A DNA stretch of 64,000 nucleotides from Carallia brachiata (Eukaryota > Streptophyta > Magnoliopsida > Malpighiales > Rhizophoraceae). How positions within the stretch are numbered: position 1 is the stretch's first letter; every line of letters begins with the position of its first letter. Location: the NCBI GenBank assembly GCA_021464245.1, contig JADCRB010000114.1, forward strand, positions 3,782,001 through 3,846,000, written 5' to 3'. The notes below the pieces were generated by a model. The model had not been told where the DNA came from and did no database searches. It saw only the letters and a program-made list of their open reading frames with translations. Shown here piece after piece: positions 62,568 to 64,000 of this stretch. The position numbers and the translations under genes are program-made.

Positions 62568-63455
62568 ATGAGGAGATTCAGGCTATCCACAGGATTCGTT
62601 TTCTTCATGGTAGGCGTAGCCACTGCCATTGCATGTAACACCGATGACGATTGCCTCGGGGCCCTTTGCTGCGATGCATACCACACTTGTAATTTGGAGT
62701 CATGTAATTCTGGAAATTCCTTTGTCACTGGTGATGTCGTCGGAGTTGGAAATAATAATAATAATAATACTAATTATTATGTGAAAGCTACTCCGCGTTC
62801 ATTCAACGCCGAGCAGAAAAATTGGGACTTGAAGGCTGCAAATGCTTATTGCTCCCAATTGTATGCTGATAAGCCTTCGGCTTGGCGAAAGAAGTACAGT
62901 TGGGCAGCATTTTGCGCACCCAATGGTCCTAAGGACCAAGAAGCTTGTGGAAGATGCCTAAAGGTAAGTCACCTGTCACCGTGTACAATTTTTGTTTTTT
63001 TTGTTTTTAGTTCGTTGTTTATTTATAGTTGGTAGCCCAACGGTTAAAAGATGCAGAAATAAGGATGAGATCAGATTCAAATCTCAAATCTCTCGATTGT
63101 AAGCTATTGTTTTCAATCATTTTAATTATTATTGAGTCCTCAGCATGTACATTATTTAAGCTGAAGCCAATATAATTGTGTAATAACATGTATTGGAGGT
63201 GAGAGCACTGGAGATAATTGTTGGATTTATTAAGTGATTTAAACATTTTTTAGTTCATTTATTTATTTAATCATGTTGTAGGTCGTAAATGTGGCAACTC
63301 GAGCTTATGAAATATTGAGAATTGTCGATCAATGCGCCAATAAAGGAGGTTTGGAGTTAGACAGAAAAGCATTTCAAAAATTAGATGGTAACGGAGAAGG
63401 CCAGAGCCAAGGCTACCTTAATGTGAAGTACAAATTGGTTCATTGCAGGGATTGA
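62568..63455 (+). CDS. PR4: PR-4-like barwin protein with a short Cys-rich N-terminal module
   Basis: Two exons, 62568-62963 and 63282-63455, join at AAG|GTAAGT and TTGTAG|GTC to encode 189 aa. A signal peptide of about 22 residues ends ...ATAIA, so the protein is secreted. Residues 23-46 hold six cysteines in the pattern C-x5-C-x4-CC-x5-C-x4-C. A short linker with six Asn (from an AAT repeat) leads to the barwin domain at about residues 70-189. That domain has NWDLKAANAYC, SWAAFCAPNG, CGRCLKVVN spanning the intron, IVDQC and a final VKYKLVHC; all six barwin cysteines are present. Class I PR-4 proteins (hevein, WIN) have a hevein chitin-binding domain before barwin; class II have none. This protein has something in between. 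Expected role is apoplastic defence, by family only. Confidence 0.9.
63027..63245 (+). mobile_element. SINE-like insert in the PR-4 intron
   Basis: TAGCCCAACGG at about 63032 matches the pol III A-box consensus (TRGYNNARNNG), and AGATTCAAATC at about 63072 matches the B box at nearly all positions, with tRNA-like spacing. Imperfect direct repeats of the form TTTAGTTC..TTTATTTAT occur on both sides (about 63005-63026 and 63248-63270). There is no clear A-rich tail, so this is less certain than the SINE at 38.2 kb. Confidence 0.5.
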
Positions 63456-64000
63456 AGTACTCATGAAGACAACGAAATACTCTACTAGCTACCTAAGTGT
63501 TTCTTTCCTTAATTAAGTGCCGAATTAAGTGCTTTTTAAGAGGCTAAAGTTCCTTAAATGAAACTTCAAAGCCATAATATACCTTGTGTCATGTTTTTAA
63601 TAGATATGACTTTGTGTCATATTTATGAGTGTATCACTATTTTTCACTCATATGGATTATGACTTTAGTTTGAAATAATGATCAGAACCTCTCATAAATA
63701 AGTGTGTTCGTTTCCATTGCTCGGTAAAGTTTAGTTGTTCTAATTCACAAAGAGTCATGTGATTATGAGAAATTTGATTATAAAATTTTTTACAATCAAT
63801 TAATATCAAAATATAATAGTAGTATTTTGTTATTGTTGTAGGATTCTCTAGCACGTAGAAGACACATGCATCAATGTTCGGGGACCAAAAGGTATCGTTT
63901 TTGTGTGTGTTTTCATGTCCTATTGGAATTCAAGACTCGAGTGATGTTCAGCTGCTAGCCATCAAAAAATGAATCGAAATGGCTGTACCCATCGAGACCA
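63456..64000. other. PR-4 3' UTR and intergenic DNA
   Basis: Likely 3' UTR followed by AT-rich DNA. I see no further gene before the window ends. Confidence 0.5.

Overview
This window looks like nuclear DNA of a flowering plant, most likely a woody eudicot. The introns are GT-AG, the intergenic DNA is very AT-rich, and the gene families are plant-specific: a STOP-type zinc-finger factor, a GUB_WAK_bind protein, an LRR-II receptor kinase, a plastid DnaJ and a barwin/PR-4 protein. The mobile elements (Ty1/copia, an L1-type LINE, Mutator- and hAT-like non-autonomous elements, tRNA-type SINEs) fit the same picture. I cannot place the genus from sequence alone.

Layout. 1-4.0 kb is AT-rich with microsatellites. 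4.08-5.21 kb (+) is an intronless STOP1/STOP2-type C2H2 factor. 9.85-14.38 kb is a complete but decayed copia element (two 250-bp LTRs, 5-bp target duplication). 14.79-16.66 kb is a 1.9-kb element that is almost one long palindrome, flanked by a perfect 10-bp duplication. 17.4-18.7 kb (-) is an L1-type reverse-transcriptase remnant. 19.64-19.99 kb (+) is a small unassigned plant gene, with what looks like a broken tandem copy at 20.65-20.90 kb. 23.57-26.83 kb (+) is a secreted GUB_WAK_bind protein whose large intron holds a MITE and a 108-bp tandem duplication. 27.78-30.60 kb (-) is a four-exon alpha/beta hydrolase. 30.7-45.3 kb has no gene that I can support. It holds a Mutator-like element with 10-bp duplications (32.4-33.2 kb), a SINE with a 16-bp duplication (38.2-38.4 kb), a nested inverted repeat (41.6-42.7 kb) and a MITE (45.0-45.3 kb). 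46.30-52.33 kb (+) is an intact 11-exon LRR receptor kinase. 57.49-61.47 kb (+) is a plastid DJA5/DJA6-type DnaJ. 62.57-63.46 kb (+) is a PR-4-like protein with an unusual short Cys-rich N-terminal module.

How the genes relate. This is a eukaryotic region with independently transcribed genes, so no operon logic applies. The surface and defence-type genes (GUB_WAK_bind, LRR kinase, PR-4) share the window with stress-related genes (STOP-type factor, plastid DnaJ), but I see no evidence of a functional cluster.

Quality caveat. Four otherwise well-conserved genes (STOP-type, GUB_WAK_bind, hydrolase, DnaJ) each carry isolated 1-2 base indels, several in short homopolymers, while the receptor kinase and PR-4 genes read cleanly. 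Residual sequencing error in the assembly is at least as likely as gene death.
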